From positions 264,225,073 through 264,289,072 of the forward strand of contig CM030362.1 of the NCBI GenBank assembly GCA_017893485.1: a stretch of DNA of 64,000 nt. The letters run 5' to 3'. A program made the position numbers and the translations under genes. The notes under the pieces were generated by a model, which saw only the letters and a program-made list of their open reading frames with translations, was not told where the DNA came from and ran no database searches. This DNA comes from Hemerocallis citrina (lineage: Eukaryota > Streptophyta > Magnoliopsida > Asparagales > Asphodelaceae). Of the stretch, positions 54,039-64,000 are shown in pieces. Positions within the stretch are counted from its first letter, which is position 1, and each line of letters opens with the position of its first letter.

Positions 54039-54557
54039 GTTGGTGCATAGATATCTATCATGCCCAACTTGCTTATCAAATGCTCAAAGACGGATCTTGC
54101 CAAGCTTTTGGTTAAGATGTCCGCAGTTTGCTGACTAGAGGTCACAAATGGTAGACATATGATTCCAGCATCTAATTTTTCTTTTATGAAGTGATGGTCA
54201 ATCACAATATGTTTGGTTCTACCATGCTGAACCGGGTTGTGGGCTATGCTTATGGCAGCTTTACTGTCAGAATATAACTTCAATGGAAGCTCAATTTTTA
54301 TCTTAAGTTCCTCCAGTACCCTTTGAATCCATAGTCCTTCACAAATACCCTGAGCCATAGCACTAAACTCGACTTCTGCACTGCTTCTTGCTACAACTCT
54401 TTATTTTTTGCTTCTCCATGTCAGGTCTAGTGTGAGACAAGTAAATTAGCTTACCCACCAACCTCTGGTATCTTTAGGTGTCAACAAAAATATTTTCTTC
54501 TCCCTAAAGGTTTGCATTAGAATCCATGGGGGTGTCAGCTGGTCGACAATTACTCAT
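54035..54557 (-). pseudogene. Nested copia RNase H, internally deleted
   Basis: The minus strand reads LWIQRVLEELKIKIELPLKL, SDSKAAISIAHNPVQHGRT, HIVIDHHFIKEKLD and TADILTKSLARSVFEHL, ending at 54035. Upstream, HTRPD is joined almost directly to a SKK-like segment, so about 90 residues that include the first catalytic aspartate region are missing. Stops break the lead-in. Confidence 0.85.
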
Positions 54558-55187
54558 TCATGTTTCTCGCAATAGATCGAGAATGTATTTCTGTTGTGAA
54601 ACCACAATTACTTTCTTTGATCGAGCAACCTCCATACCAAGAAAGTATCTCAAAGACCCTAAGTCCTTGATTTCAAAGTCTGTAGCAAGTCTCTCTTTTA
54701 CTCTTCTCATTTTAACTGTATCATCTCCAGTGAGGACAATATCATCTACATAAACAATCAAGGCAACAAATTTCCCATCAGAGAAGAATTTGGTGAATAA
54801 ACTGTGATCAGCTTGTCCTTGAATGTACCCTTGGTTCTTCATAGACTGAGTAAACCTTTCAACTCTCGGAGATTGCTTTAAGCCATAAAGAGACTTCTTC
54901 AGCTTGCAAACTTTTGATCTAAATTTGTCTTCAAAGTCCGGAGGACTATCCATGTATACTTCTTCTTCTAGATCACCATTGAGGAAGACATTTTTAACAT
55001 CTAACTGATGTAGAGGCCAATCTAGGTTAGCCGCAAGAGATAAAAGTATTCTGACAGTGTTCAATTTTGCAACATGAGCAAATATCTCAGAGTAATTTAT
55101 GCCATAGGTTTGAGTGAAACTCTTAGCCACCAAGCGAGCCTTATACCTTTCAACTGACCCATCTGAATTGTACTTCATAGTAAACAC
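54558..55187 (-). pseudogene. Nested copia reverse transcriptase
   Basis: An open 209-codon stretch shows RYKARLVAKSFTQTYGINYS, HQLDVKNVFLNGDLEEEVY, KSLYGLKQSPR, the catalytic LIVYVDDIVLTGDD and GSLRYFLGMEVARS. Several residues around YGLKQSPR (usually followed by AWFERF) are lost. A stop ends it just before the RNase H lead-in. The N-terminal lead-in is in another frame (55600-55175). Confidence 0.9.
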
Positions 55188-55900
55188 CCACTTACTCCCA
55201 CGGTCTTCTTACCGACTGGTAGTGTCATGACTCTCCAAGTTTTGTTCTTTTCAAGAGCTTTCATCTCCTCAAATACAGCTTCCCTCCATTTTGGAACTTC
55301 TAGAGCATCCTGTACATTCTTTGGAATCTCTACACTAGACAATTGGGAGGTGAAGGCAGAAAAAGAAGAAGACAAGTTTGTATATGATATAAAATCGGAC
55401 ATAGTGTATTTAGGGCAACATCTAACAGGTTTTCTAACAGCTATGAGATCATCTATATCAGGATACCTGATACGACTCTCAGAAACAGAGATAGACGTAC
55501 CTTTTCTTTTCTTAGGGGGTTGATTATTCCTCGGTTCAGATTCATGGCAGTGTTGAGATGTGGACACATCCCCTTCTTTATGGTTATTCCTCACAAACAC
55601 CTTTCCTTTCCAAGTCTTGTTTCCTACTTCAAACCTGTTCTCTTTAGATGACTCATCATTTTATGGCATTTCATTCATCATTATTATCATCTTCAAGATT
55701 CTCATTGTTTTTTTCATGAGAAAGTGTAGGCTTGAATTCATCGAGATCCTTACTCATAGCAGAAGTAGGTTCAGATAATAAATCATGACCATTTTCTGTT
55801 GGTGCAGAAGTACAAGTCTTAGAATTTTGTGATATAGGTAAGGGCAAGTTATTTAAAAACCTTATGTTCTCAGTTTGAAACGAGTCTTCCTTTAAGTTCC
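55175..55900 (-). pseudogene. Nested copia integrase-RT linker and RT N-terminus
   Basis: A variable linker is followed by VPKWREAVFEEMKALEKNKT and LPVGKKTVG, the usual entry to copia RT. A frame change at about 55190 separates it from the RT core. Confidence 0.8.
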
Positions 55901-57250
55901 CCCCCTGAAGATGAGTATTGTCAAAAAAAGATTTGTTTTCAAAGAATGTGACATCCATAGTGACAAACAGTTTCTTGTTTTTTGGATCAAAATATTTATA
56001 TCCCTTTTGGGTTGGAGAGTACCATAAAAAACACATTTTATAGCACGAGGTTCAGGTTTGCCAATATTCTTATGATCATGAACAAATGCTGTGCAACCAA
56101 ATTTTTTTAATGTCAAATCAGTTGAAACACGAGTAACAGGAAAACATTCTTTGAAAATATGATTTGGAGTTTGAAAATTGAGAATTTTGGATGGCATTCT
56201 GTTAATCAAATACGCAGCAGTTAAAATTGCTTCACCCCACAAATAATTTGGTACTTTATTTGAGAAGAGTAAAGCTTTAGACACTTCCAATAAGTGTCTA
56301 TTTTTTTTTCTTTCTGCAACTCTATTTTGTTGCGGAGTATTAGGACATGAACTTTGATGCACAATTCTATTTTGAAGAAAAAATCACCCAAAATTGTGTT
56401 AAAGTATTCCCTGTCATTATCACTTTTAAAGAAGTGAATAGTTGTCTGAAATTGATTTTGCGCCATTTTAAAAAAATCTTTTACAACCTGACAAACATTG
56501 GATTTCCCCTTTAACAAGTATACCCAACATACTTTGAATGGTCATCGATAAATGTGATGAACCATTTTTTGTGAGAGAGTGTACTTGTACGGTTAGAGCC
56601 CCAAACATCACTGTGAATAATAGAAAAAGGGTTTAATGGTTTATAAGGTTGTATTGGAAAATGGGAACGATGATGTTTTGCAAATTCACATGCTTCACAT
56701 TTAAACAAAGGCAAATCTTTATTACGAAATAACTTAGGAAACAAGTGTTTTAAATAACGAAAACAAGGATGACCTAAACGTAAATGCCATAATATAATAT
56801 TGTCATCATTATTCGAAACAGAAAAAGACTCAAAGCAGGAACTTATCGGTTTGGAAGGTAGTTGTGATTTAGGTCCAATGTCGAAGTAGTACAGTCCTCC
56901 ATTCTCCTTAGCACTACCAATCATCTTTCCCGAGTTCAAATCCTGAAAGACACAGTGAGAATGGAAAAAATTAGTTTGACAGTTTTTTTCTTGAGCTAAT
57001 TTACTGATAGACATTAGGCTACAAAAGAGGTTTGGAACATGAAGGACATCTTTAAGAGTCAACATCGGAGACAACACAACTGAAATTTTACCTGCAATGG
57101 CTGAAAAAGAGCCATGTGCAAATTTTATTTTTTGATTCCCTGCACAACGACTATATGAGGAAAACAAAGTAGATTCACTTGTCATGTAATCGGTTGCACC
57201 TGAATCTACTATCCAAGTGTGGTTGGGACTGACACTAAGAAGAGCAGAAT
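55892..57250 (-). pseudogene. Nested copia protease and integrase
   Basis: The protease has WIVDSGATDYMTSE near 57225-57180. The integrase HHCC site shows LWHLRLGHPCFRYL and CEACEFAKHHRS. The core shows IHSDVWGSN and FITFIDDHSKY, then after a frame change SDNDREYFN, then CPNTPQQNRVAERKNRHLLE and YLWGEAILTAAYLINRMPSK. Frameshifts near 56515 and 56370 and stops make it dead. Confidence 0.88.
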
Positions 57251-57257
57251 TACCTTT

Positions 57258-58443
57258 TTATGCTATAGAGCAAGAAGGAGTTTGAGATTCGAGCAGTTTG
57301 AACAGTTTTTCTAGTTGTTCCGTTGTGAGGGAAAGGTGGGTTGAAGAAGATTGCTGCCCTTGATCTGAATTACTAGCCTGGAATGCACGACCCTCATTAC
57401 CACCTTTCTTCTTCAAGTTCGGAGGCTTGCCATGGAGCTTCCAACATGTTTCACGCGTATGCCATGCGCGTTTGCAGTGATCACACCAAGATTTGTCTGA
57501 CTTCTTACTTTTGTTGGAGTTCCTAGGGGCCAGAGCCGAGCCTTCAGATTCTGAACTTTGAGGTGCCTTACCCATCATTACTCCTTGTCATGCCTCATCT
57601 CTTTTTATTTCTGAAAAGGTTTCACGAAGAGTTGGCAGTGATATCTTCCCCAAAATTCGGCCTCTTACTTCATCAAGGTCTTTATTCAGCCCAGCAAGAA
57701 ACATAAAGACATGATCATTCTCTTGCCTCTTGAGGAACAGAACACTATCTTCTGCACACCTCCAACTGTCATCATAACAGAGATCCAACTCTTGCCAAAG
57801 AGTCAACATCTCATTATAATAAGTAGTTACTTCCCTGTCTTATTGTTTAGCATGCCACAATTTTGACTTTAAGCCAAAGATCTGGGAGGAGTTTTGGATA
57901 TCAAAGTATGTTTCTTTGACAGCTTCCCACACTGCCCTTGCAGAAGGTAAAAACATGTACGGCTTGCCTATTGCGGTTTTCATAGAGCTCACTAACCAGG
58001 CAATAATCAGGGAGTTTTTAGACTTCCATTGTTTAAAAAAAGGGTTTTCTATTACCGGTTCTGCTATTGCTCCCGTAAAAAAACCAAGCCTTCTTTTGCC
58101 TTCCAATACCAAACGAACGGTTTGGGCCCATTCATTATAATTTTTTCCATTGAACTTAGGAACATTGACCTTGAGGGAGTTTGTGATCATTAAAACCTGT
58201 GTTGAAGTTGTTGTCTCTGAAAGAGCTTCTATCCCCATTGCCGCCGCCATCGCCACGGCCAGTGCTGCTGCCAGCACCACGACCAGCGCTTCCACCAGTG
58301 CGGCGACCAACACCTTTGCCAGTGCCAGTGTCGCGATCAGCACCACCACCATTGCCACGGCCTGCTGCGCCATTTGTCGTGGAGGGGTCGTCGTTGTTTG
58401 TTGAGTCGGTGATGGTTTGCCGCCATCTATTGGAATTAGCCAT
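57258..58443 (-). pseudogene. Nested copia gag
   Basis: ATG at 58443 opens a glycine- and arginine-rich N-terminus. A frameshift near 58180 leads to the gag core (VPKFNGKNYNEWAQTVRLVL, VWEAVKETYFD, FLAGLNKDLDEVRGRIL). An atypical CCHC knuckle follows (CDHCKRAWHTRETCWKLHGK). Stops at about 57838 and 57586 interrupt it. The GC-rich start also gives an alanine- and valine-rich shadow frame from 58373, which is not real. Confidence 0.85.
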
Positions 58444-58512
58444 TGAGAGCCTAACCAGGTTGGAGAAACGGGTTTAGGGAAAAAACTTTACGAACCCTAG
58501 GTTAGGGAACCT

Positions 58513-58525
58513 GGCTCCGATACCA
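58513..58525 (-). other. Primer-binding site of the nested copia element
   Basis: On the minus strand TGGTATCGGAGCC abuts the 5' LTR directly. It differs from the common tRNA-Met site at one base. Confidence 0.82.
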
Positions 58526-58733
58526 TAATAGAACACAGGTGGTGAAAGCTTGATTTATTCTTTAGCCCCAAGGCTTGTTTAAATAGGAGAAATATAATCA
58601 ATGTCCATCCTTGAATTAAGGAGAACTTTAAGGAAAAAGAAAACTAAATGGAAACAGAAAATCTTTTCTAAATAATAGCAAATCTTCTCTTAATAGCAAA
58701 TAAGAGGGAAGAGAATCACGGGATTCTCAAACA
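58526..58733 (-). repeat. 5' LTR of the nested copia element
   Basis: This 208-bp repeat matches 53804-54027. Its outer end TGTTTGAGAATCCC on the minus strand touches the CAGTG duplication. Confidence 0.88.
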
Positions 58734-58738
58734 CAGTG

Positions 58739-58989
58739 CATGTATTTTTATCAAAAGTAACGGTGTAACCTTTATCACATAATTGCCTGACACTAATCAA
58801 ATTATGTTTCAAACCTCTTACTAATAGAACATCCTCAATGGAGCATGAGGAACCAAAGTTTATTTTACCTTTACCAATGATTTATCTCCAAAGATGATGT
58901 CCTTCTCTTTTTTTCTTGATAGTGATGTAAAGTATCTGATGTCACCTGTCATATGAATTGAGCATCCACTATCAAGGTACCACTGATCT
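58739..58989 (-). pseudogene. SIRE-like protease
   Basis: The minus strand reads QWYLDSGCSIHMTGD (catalytic DSG) and FGDKSLVK. Stops follow and the nested copia element interrupts it. Across the insertion the frame continues with SNKSCLLANRCNNVYVIH, which shows the element inserted into an already working order of domains. Confidence 0.85.
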
Positions 58990-60941
58990 TTAGTCTTGAT
59001 ACGCTGAGGTACCTATATCAAGATTAGTAGGTATAGTTTTGCGTGCCCAAGTTTGTTTTGAACCTGCATTTACATCCTTTCTTATCCATTCAAAATTATT
59101 ATTCCTTTTTAATGGACAGTTATAAGAAATATACCCTAGTCTACAGCAGTAATGACATGTGATATGACTATGCCTTGTGTCATGCACACTTGTATAGTTT
59201 GGATACGATTTGTGATTATGTTAATGGCTGTGCAAGTGTGTATGACATGATGATTTAGATTTTTGATGGTGTATTGGCTCTTCGTAACCAAGCCCTCGAT
59301 TATCATGATAGGATCTTAAATTTTTTGTAATAAGGTAACTGAGCCCTTCTTATTTTTCAACAATTTTTTCAAGCTCAATTACTCTTTTACAAAGTCTTTT
59401 CCTAGTCATCTTATCGTCTTTTGTATTCCAACGAAGAGTATCTAGTGTAGCATCAAGAATTTTATTTTGTTCAAGAGCTTCATTACAACCTTCCACTACC
59501 TCATCAAATTTTCTTTTGCATTTTTTAAAATCATCTGTGAGTTTAGCAATATAAACATGTTTTGTATGAATTTCTTTTAAGTGTTCATCATGTATTGCTA
59601 AGGATTCTTGAATTTGTTGTTTTAAAAATTCATTTTCCTCTAGCAATATATCATGATCTCTTCTAAATGACTCGAATTTTTCCATGATCAAAGCATTTTT
59701 ATTTCTTAGTTTTGATTTCTACGATACAAGAGTCATGTGTTTCATTCGGAATTTGTTTATATTGCCTTAGTTAACGACTTAGTTTTTTTGCATAGTCTTT
59801 TAATCCATTGCACATGTCTACTAGCTCATCATAAGTAGGTTCTTCGATTACCTCTTCTTGGGATGGTGATTGTACCTCACCATTCTCTAGAGTCATGAAG
59901 CCGACATCGTTGTAACCTTGCTCTTCCTCATTTGAATCTGAGTCAAGCCATGTTGCCTTCAACACCTTTTTTTTCAGACCCGGGTTTGAGTGGTAGTAAT
60001 CCCTATTCCTGTCCTGTGAGACAGGGTAATTTGCACGAATGTGTCCAGGCTTCTTGCACTTATATCATATGTCATCCTTATCCTTCACTCTTTCTCCTTG
60101 GTACTGCCATATTTTTTATATTTGAGATACTTATGAAACTGCTTAGTCAATAGGGCGATGTCCTTGTCTGACTCCTCATGGTCTGTATAAGTTTTTGATG
60201 GTCGGGATTTTTTTGCTTTTAGGGTGATGGTCCGCCCTTCGGTTTTTGGTTCAATCCCAATGTTCTGTCTGTATCTTTTGGTTTCCGTTATCTCCATCTC
60301 GTATGTCTTCAGCTTTTCTTGGAATGTGTAATAGTCGAATCCCTTTTCTTCAAGGGTCTACCTCATTGCAGCAGCCTTTACATCTCATTCTGACGTGAGA
60401 CAGCTTATGAGTTTTCCAACATTTCGGTCATCATCAAACCCCTTACCTAAGCTCTCAAGTTCGTGGGCAATGATATCGAAGCGGGCAAGAATTTGATCCA
60501 CATTTTCTCCTGCCAACATACGAAACATATCAAACTTATAAAGACATAAATTTACTTTAGCTTTTACCTCAAAGACGGTTCCCTCATGCCGCTTCAGCAT
60601 GTTGTTCCAAATCTTGTATGCTGTCTTACAGTTTTGCCCACATCGCATTAGTTCTTCGTTATTCAACCCTATATAGAGAGCCGTCATAGCTTTGGAATTT
60701 ATCGTCTTAAGCGCTAGTTCTGCTTTTGTGAAAGCTGTCTTTTTGTCGCTAATCGGAATGTCTGTTTTATTAATGCACACATTCCATACTTTTTTTCCAA
60801 GCATCTGTAGAAATGAGACATACGAACTTTCCAAACATCATAGCATTTTCCATCGAAAAATGGTGAGCGTGTAAGACTTGTCCCATTGGAGACAAATGGC
60901 TCTGATGAGTACAAGTTTTCGGGAGGAGAGATTTTGGTCAT
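58990..60941 (-). pseudogene. SIRE-like gag
   Basis: Starting near 60941 (MTKISPPENLYSSEPF), the minus strand shows FDGKCYDVWKVRM, the capsid part (KTAYKIWNNMLKRHEGT, LAGENVDQILARFDIIAHEL), a first knuckle (CKKPGHIRANYPV, last cysteine lost), an acidic linker (LDSDSNEEEQG), a coiled-coil segment (59691-59350) and a second knuckle (CHYCCRLGYISYNCP). The C-terminal extension is typical of the SIRE group. At least five stops or frameshifts break it. Confidence 0.88.
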
Positions 60942-60980
60942 TGGACCTTTTGCTTAAGCTTTTAAGCTTTTGATAAGCAT

Positions 60981-60995
60981 CTCGCACTGATACCA
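60981..60995 (-). other. Primer-binding site of the SIRE-like element
   Basis: On the minus strand TGGTATCAGTGCGAG starts one base inside the 5' LTR. The first nine bases match the tRNA-Met type and the rest differ from the commoner TGGTATCAGAGC. Confidence 0.75.
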
Positions 60996-60996
60996 C

Positions 60997-61961
60997 TGTA
61001 AATCACCCTGGGGGGTGAATAGGATAATTGTGCGGAATTAAAAATTATAGTAAAGTGAGTAAATAAAAAGAGATAAGAAGAGTAAACACAGATAGCACAA
61101 GTGACACATCGATATAACGTGGTTCAACCCCCAAGTCTACGTCTATACCTCCTACTTGTAGCAATTCTCCGCCACAAGCGTTCCACTATACTCAAACCCT
61201 TGTACAGTGATTCTCGGGTTCAGGTCGAGAGACCTATTACACCCACAGGACTTCTAACACAAGTCCTGTCAATCTCACCGAAGTGGAAGAAAAAGAAAAA
61301 GCTCAAGATATTTAATGAACCTGACTAAGGAATACAAATAGTTATCACACATACTCGGATTGATTGTTGAAAGATTAGTTCAGAAGATTTTTCTCAGAAG
61401 TAATAGGTGAAGAATACACAGTGGGTTCGTCCAATTAAATAAACTGAGAAGTGTATCGATCAAAATTAGAAACTGTACATTCCAAAAATGTGAACAACGC
61501 AAAGTATGGTTGACCGCAATTACGGTGCAGTCGACCGTTCATCTCTCTGACGTAAAGTAGAGAGATGAAGGGTCGACTACTTCTTACGTAACAGTGAGGT
61601 GCAGTCGACTGCGGTGCGGTCGACCGTTATCGCGTTGTTCATAACGAATCCACTTTATATTCTTACCAAAAACTAATCAATCCCCAATCAATTAAATACA
61701 GATAAAATCTCATAAATATAGAATGATAGCAACTGGTCTTGATAGCTTTCTTGGACACTAATCAATCATGTGCTCTTTTTGAATATCTTTTCTTTTGCCT
61801 GATTTTGCAATCTTTCTTTATTACTTTCATTCTTTGAATATTATTGAATATCTCTTGGATTTCTTATTGATATTATTTGATCCTAAAAATCTGAACAACT
61901 CAATTTAAACTTATTAGTATTTATAGACACGTTTTGTGCACACCAAACTAAGAGTCAAATA
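60997..61961 (-). repeat. 5' LTR of the SIRE-like element
   Basis: This 965-bp repeat starts TGTAAATCACCC on the plus strand and ends GAGTCAAATA, where the last CA has become TA. It is followed by GTTAG. It differs from the 3' LTR by many substitutions and small indels, so this insertion is much older than the Tekay one. Confidence 0.92.
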
Positions 61962-61966
61962 GTTAG

Positions 61967-62590
61967 TTGTACTATTCATTTGTTGTCCTACTAACATATG
62001 CTTGTAGTATTTTATTTCCTAGATAGACATTAAGTTTTGCATTGTCTTTTGGTTTAATACTATATGTATAGAAACATGCTTTTGCAATTCTTTGGGCTAA
62101 AAAGAAACATTATTGGCATTAGTGAATCGCCTTGGTTGCTTCTTCTTCTAATATTATAGCTGATTGAACTATCCAGCTCTAGAGTGTTTGCAACCATGGT
62201 TTTTGAAAATAGTTTGAGTCCTATTTTAATATTCTCCATATAACTATATATCATTTGGGAAACCTTTTGATTAATTTTATGGAAAAATTGTTCTCGTGTT
62301 GAAACCCACTTGTTTTTTTGCCCATGCACTTTAATTCTATCTATATGAATACTTCAGATACAATAATTGTTTATCATCGACTTTGGGATGTAAGTTGTCA
62401 ACTTTGGAGATATACATCACCAACTTTAGGATAAATATAATCTTATTTGAGATATCTATCATCAATTGTGAGATATATATCATCAACTTAGGGATGTGTA
62501 ATAATTAGAGTCAATATTTTTTTGAGTTTCTCTCTGAAGATTTTCTAGATATTCTAGAGAGAGAAGCTCCCCAAAAAAATCCCAAAAACA
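61967..62590. other. Host-like AT-rich DNA with a short minisatellite
   Basis: Between about 62375 and 62500, variants of ATCATCAACTTTGGGATAT recur every 30-40 bp. No gene was recognised. Confidence 0.5.
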
Positions 62591-63600
62591 ATATCCTAGA
62601 TCTAGAGAGAGTTTGGAGGGGGTGGCGGCCGGGATCGCGCCGCCCCCTCCCTGACCGCCGTTCGACGCCACGTCCACCTGCAGCCTGTCGACGGCGCTAC
62701 CCCGTCCCCTCCACGCCTTCCCCTCTCCGATCTCCCTACCCTTCGACGCCTTCCCCTCCCGTCTCTAAAGTCGCGCTACCTTTCCCTCCCGTCTCTAAAG
62801 TCGCACCGTCGACCTCCAGATCTCCCTACCCTGCCGTCGTGCCGTCGAAGGCCGTCTCGCGACGCCCTGCCCCGCCCATCTCGCCCCTCTCCCAACTCCC
62901 TGATCTCCCTCGACGCCTTCCCCTTCCTTGATCTTCCTACCCTTCGACGCCTTGTCTCTGCCGTCGCGCCGTCGTGGGCCGTCGAGCGACGCTCCGTACC
63001 AGCCACCCGGTGACGTCCAACGCCGTCGACCTCCAGATCTGTTCGTGGGGGTTTGGGGGTGAGTTGTTTGGGATTGGGATTTAGGTCAGATTGGGATTTG
63101 GTGGCTTTGCTAGATGTTTGCTTTGATGTTCTGCGCGCTTGCCATCATGTCCACGCTCTCGGGGTAAATCACGCCGATCTACGGCTTTGATTTGGTTTTT
63201 GCGAGGGTTGGTAGTGCGTATGAAGATGCCAGGAGTTAGGTTGTCTTGCACGATTGTAGAGCTTGGGCCCAAAGATGGGGTCCCTCCGTGATGTGCGCTT
63301 ACTTGTCTCAACTTCTGGGGTGCTTGTCTCAACTGTCGCGGAGCGACTATATCGTGCCAGAGCATCCTCCCCGCGCCTGTTACCGCGAACACCATGGATC
63401 TGGGGTTCAAGTGTGTGAGGTCGGTGGTTCGGTTTGGGGCCTGTGGGGCCAGGCTGGTAGTTTGTTGGTGTTGCAGGTGATGGGGTATGGGGTTTGGGTA
63501 TGGTTGGTCTGGAGTGTCCTACGATGTCGCCGGTGCAGTCTTTACAGCGCCTACTATCAGGCTATTGAGCTTCCTCCAGCTTAGGCCACTGGCTCGTGAC
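62591..63600. other. GC-rich block of unknown nature
   Basis: The composition rises sharply after an AGAGAGAGAAGC-rich start. CTTCGACGCCTTCCCCTCCC, GTCGACCTCCAGATCT and CCCGTCTCTAAAGTCGC each occur two or more times in 62690-63040. Frames on both strands are long only because stops are rare. It could be the leader of an unrecognised retroelement or a 5' UTR and first exon. No conserved motif was found. Confidence 0.4.
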
Positions 63601-64000
63601 AGCGTAGCCTCATCCCTCAGATTGAGAGTATGAGTCGAGATAAGTCTGTGTGGTGAGAAATCGCCGGAGAGAACTTGAGCGTGAGAGAGGTGAAGGTATC
63701 CTCTCCACAGTTCTCTCCTGGAGCATGGTGTTTGGTGGCATAAGCGAGATAGTTGTTTGGTGAGAAATCGCCTGGAAAAGCGCTATCGTGTGAGAGGTGA
63801 AGGTATCATCTTCACGGCTATTTTTTTGGTAGCGACTGTGGGAGCTACTGCCATGTTTGTAGGATGAGTGGTGGAGATGGTGGGAGGGTGCGATCGCTGT
63901 GCATGTGCCGTGGGGTCAGTTTTCGAACTCCAGGGCTTGGGCCCAAAGATGGGGTCCCCCCAGCGAGGTGAAGGCAGTGATCGGCGGGCGATAAAATCCT
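63601..64000 (+). repeat. Direct repeats at the window end
   Basis: GTGAGAAATCGCC followed by GTGAGAGAGGTGAAGGTATC is found at about 63653-63702 and, with changes, at about 63760-63812. GCTTGGGCCCAAAGATGGGG occurs at about 63263 and 63936. The repeats continue toward the window edge. Confidence 0.7.

Larger units (their letters stand above)
53804..58733 (-). mobile_element. Ty1/copia element nested in the SIRE-like element
   Basis: The LTRs are at 58526-58733 (5') and 53804-54027 (3'), and the CAGTG duplication flanks it (53799-53803 and 58734-58738). Removing it rejoins the outer protease frame. On the minus strand the order is primer site, gag with a CCHC knuckle, protease, integrase, RT and a partly deleted RNase H. 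Gag motifs and the atypical knuckle resemble the Ale/Retrofit side of copia, but the lineage is not certain. It is 4.9 kb, with several stops and frameshifts. Confidence 0.92.
47018..61961 (-). mobile_element. SIRE-like Ty1/copia element with a nested copia element
   Basis: The LTRs are at 60997-61961 (5') and 47018-48002 (3'), with the GTTAG duplication on both sides (47013-47017 and 61962-61966). On the minus strand the order is primer site, long gag with two zinc knuckles and a coiled-coil extension, protease, integrase, RT and RNase H, then a long 3' untranslated part. The large gag with a coiled-coil tail and the LTR size fit the SIRE/Maximus group. It carries the nested copia element 53804-58733, a PIF-type MITE and a long AT-repeat block. 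Many stops and frameshifts show that it is dead. Confidence 0.92.

Noticed and set aside
58156..58477. Alanine- and serine-rich plus-strand frames opposite the nested copia gag
   Set aside because: They are shadows of the glycine- and arginine-rich gag N-terminus on the minus strand.

Overview
This is a nuclear window from a flowering plant. It is an almost continuous mosaic of nested transposable elements: Ty3/gypsy of the Tat and Tekay/Del types, Ty1/copia including a SIRE-like element, a plant L1-type LINE, Helitrons and MITEs. tRNA-Met-type primer sites and telo-box-like promoter motifs fit a plant. The species cannot be named from the sequence. No complete host gene is visible; only three short exon-like islands stand out, and their product is not recognised.

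Layout. 1-10065: a decayed Tat-lineage element with two RNase H domains and an integrase, split by a miniature LTR element (TRIM copy 1, 1263-2485) and a solo Tekay-like LTR (2491-6143), and followed by a 56-bp tandem array that is itself split by TRIM copy 2 (7555-8682). 10201-16135: a 5'-truncated copia element interrupted by a solo LTR on the minus strand (10898-14558) and a 185-bp Helitron (15578-15762). 16136-20671: host-like DNA with two phase-compatible exon candidates, a Mutator-like foldback MITE and two Helitrons. 20672-30227: a decayed copia element carrying a 5'-truncated LINE (26211-29802). 30228-34587: a hAT-type MITE, a SINE-like insertion, a Helitron with a very long G run, and a C-rich stretch. 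34588-45314: a young, nearly intact Tekay chromovirus. 45315-47017: host-like DNA with an exon candidate. 47018-61961: a minus-strand SIRE-like copia element with a second copia element nested in its protease region (53804-58733), a PIF/Harbinger-type MITE and 1.4 kb of AT repeats. 61967-64000: a GC-rich, repeat-bearing stretch of unknown nature.

Most boundaries were fixed from target-site duplications, and several nestings are supported because removing the insert restores the interrupted reading frame. The most interesting unit is the Tekay element. Its gag and pol are separated by a 147-bp stretch with GT...AG ends whose removal fuses the two frames at the protease, and its LTR holds a second splice-like donor and acceptor pair that also appears in two diverged solo LTRs. 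This suggests that splicing shapes both the leader and the Gag to Gag-Pol ratio. One in-frame TAG before the integrase is the only other break seen.
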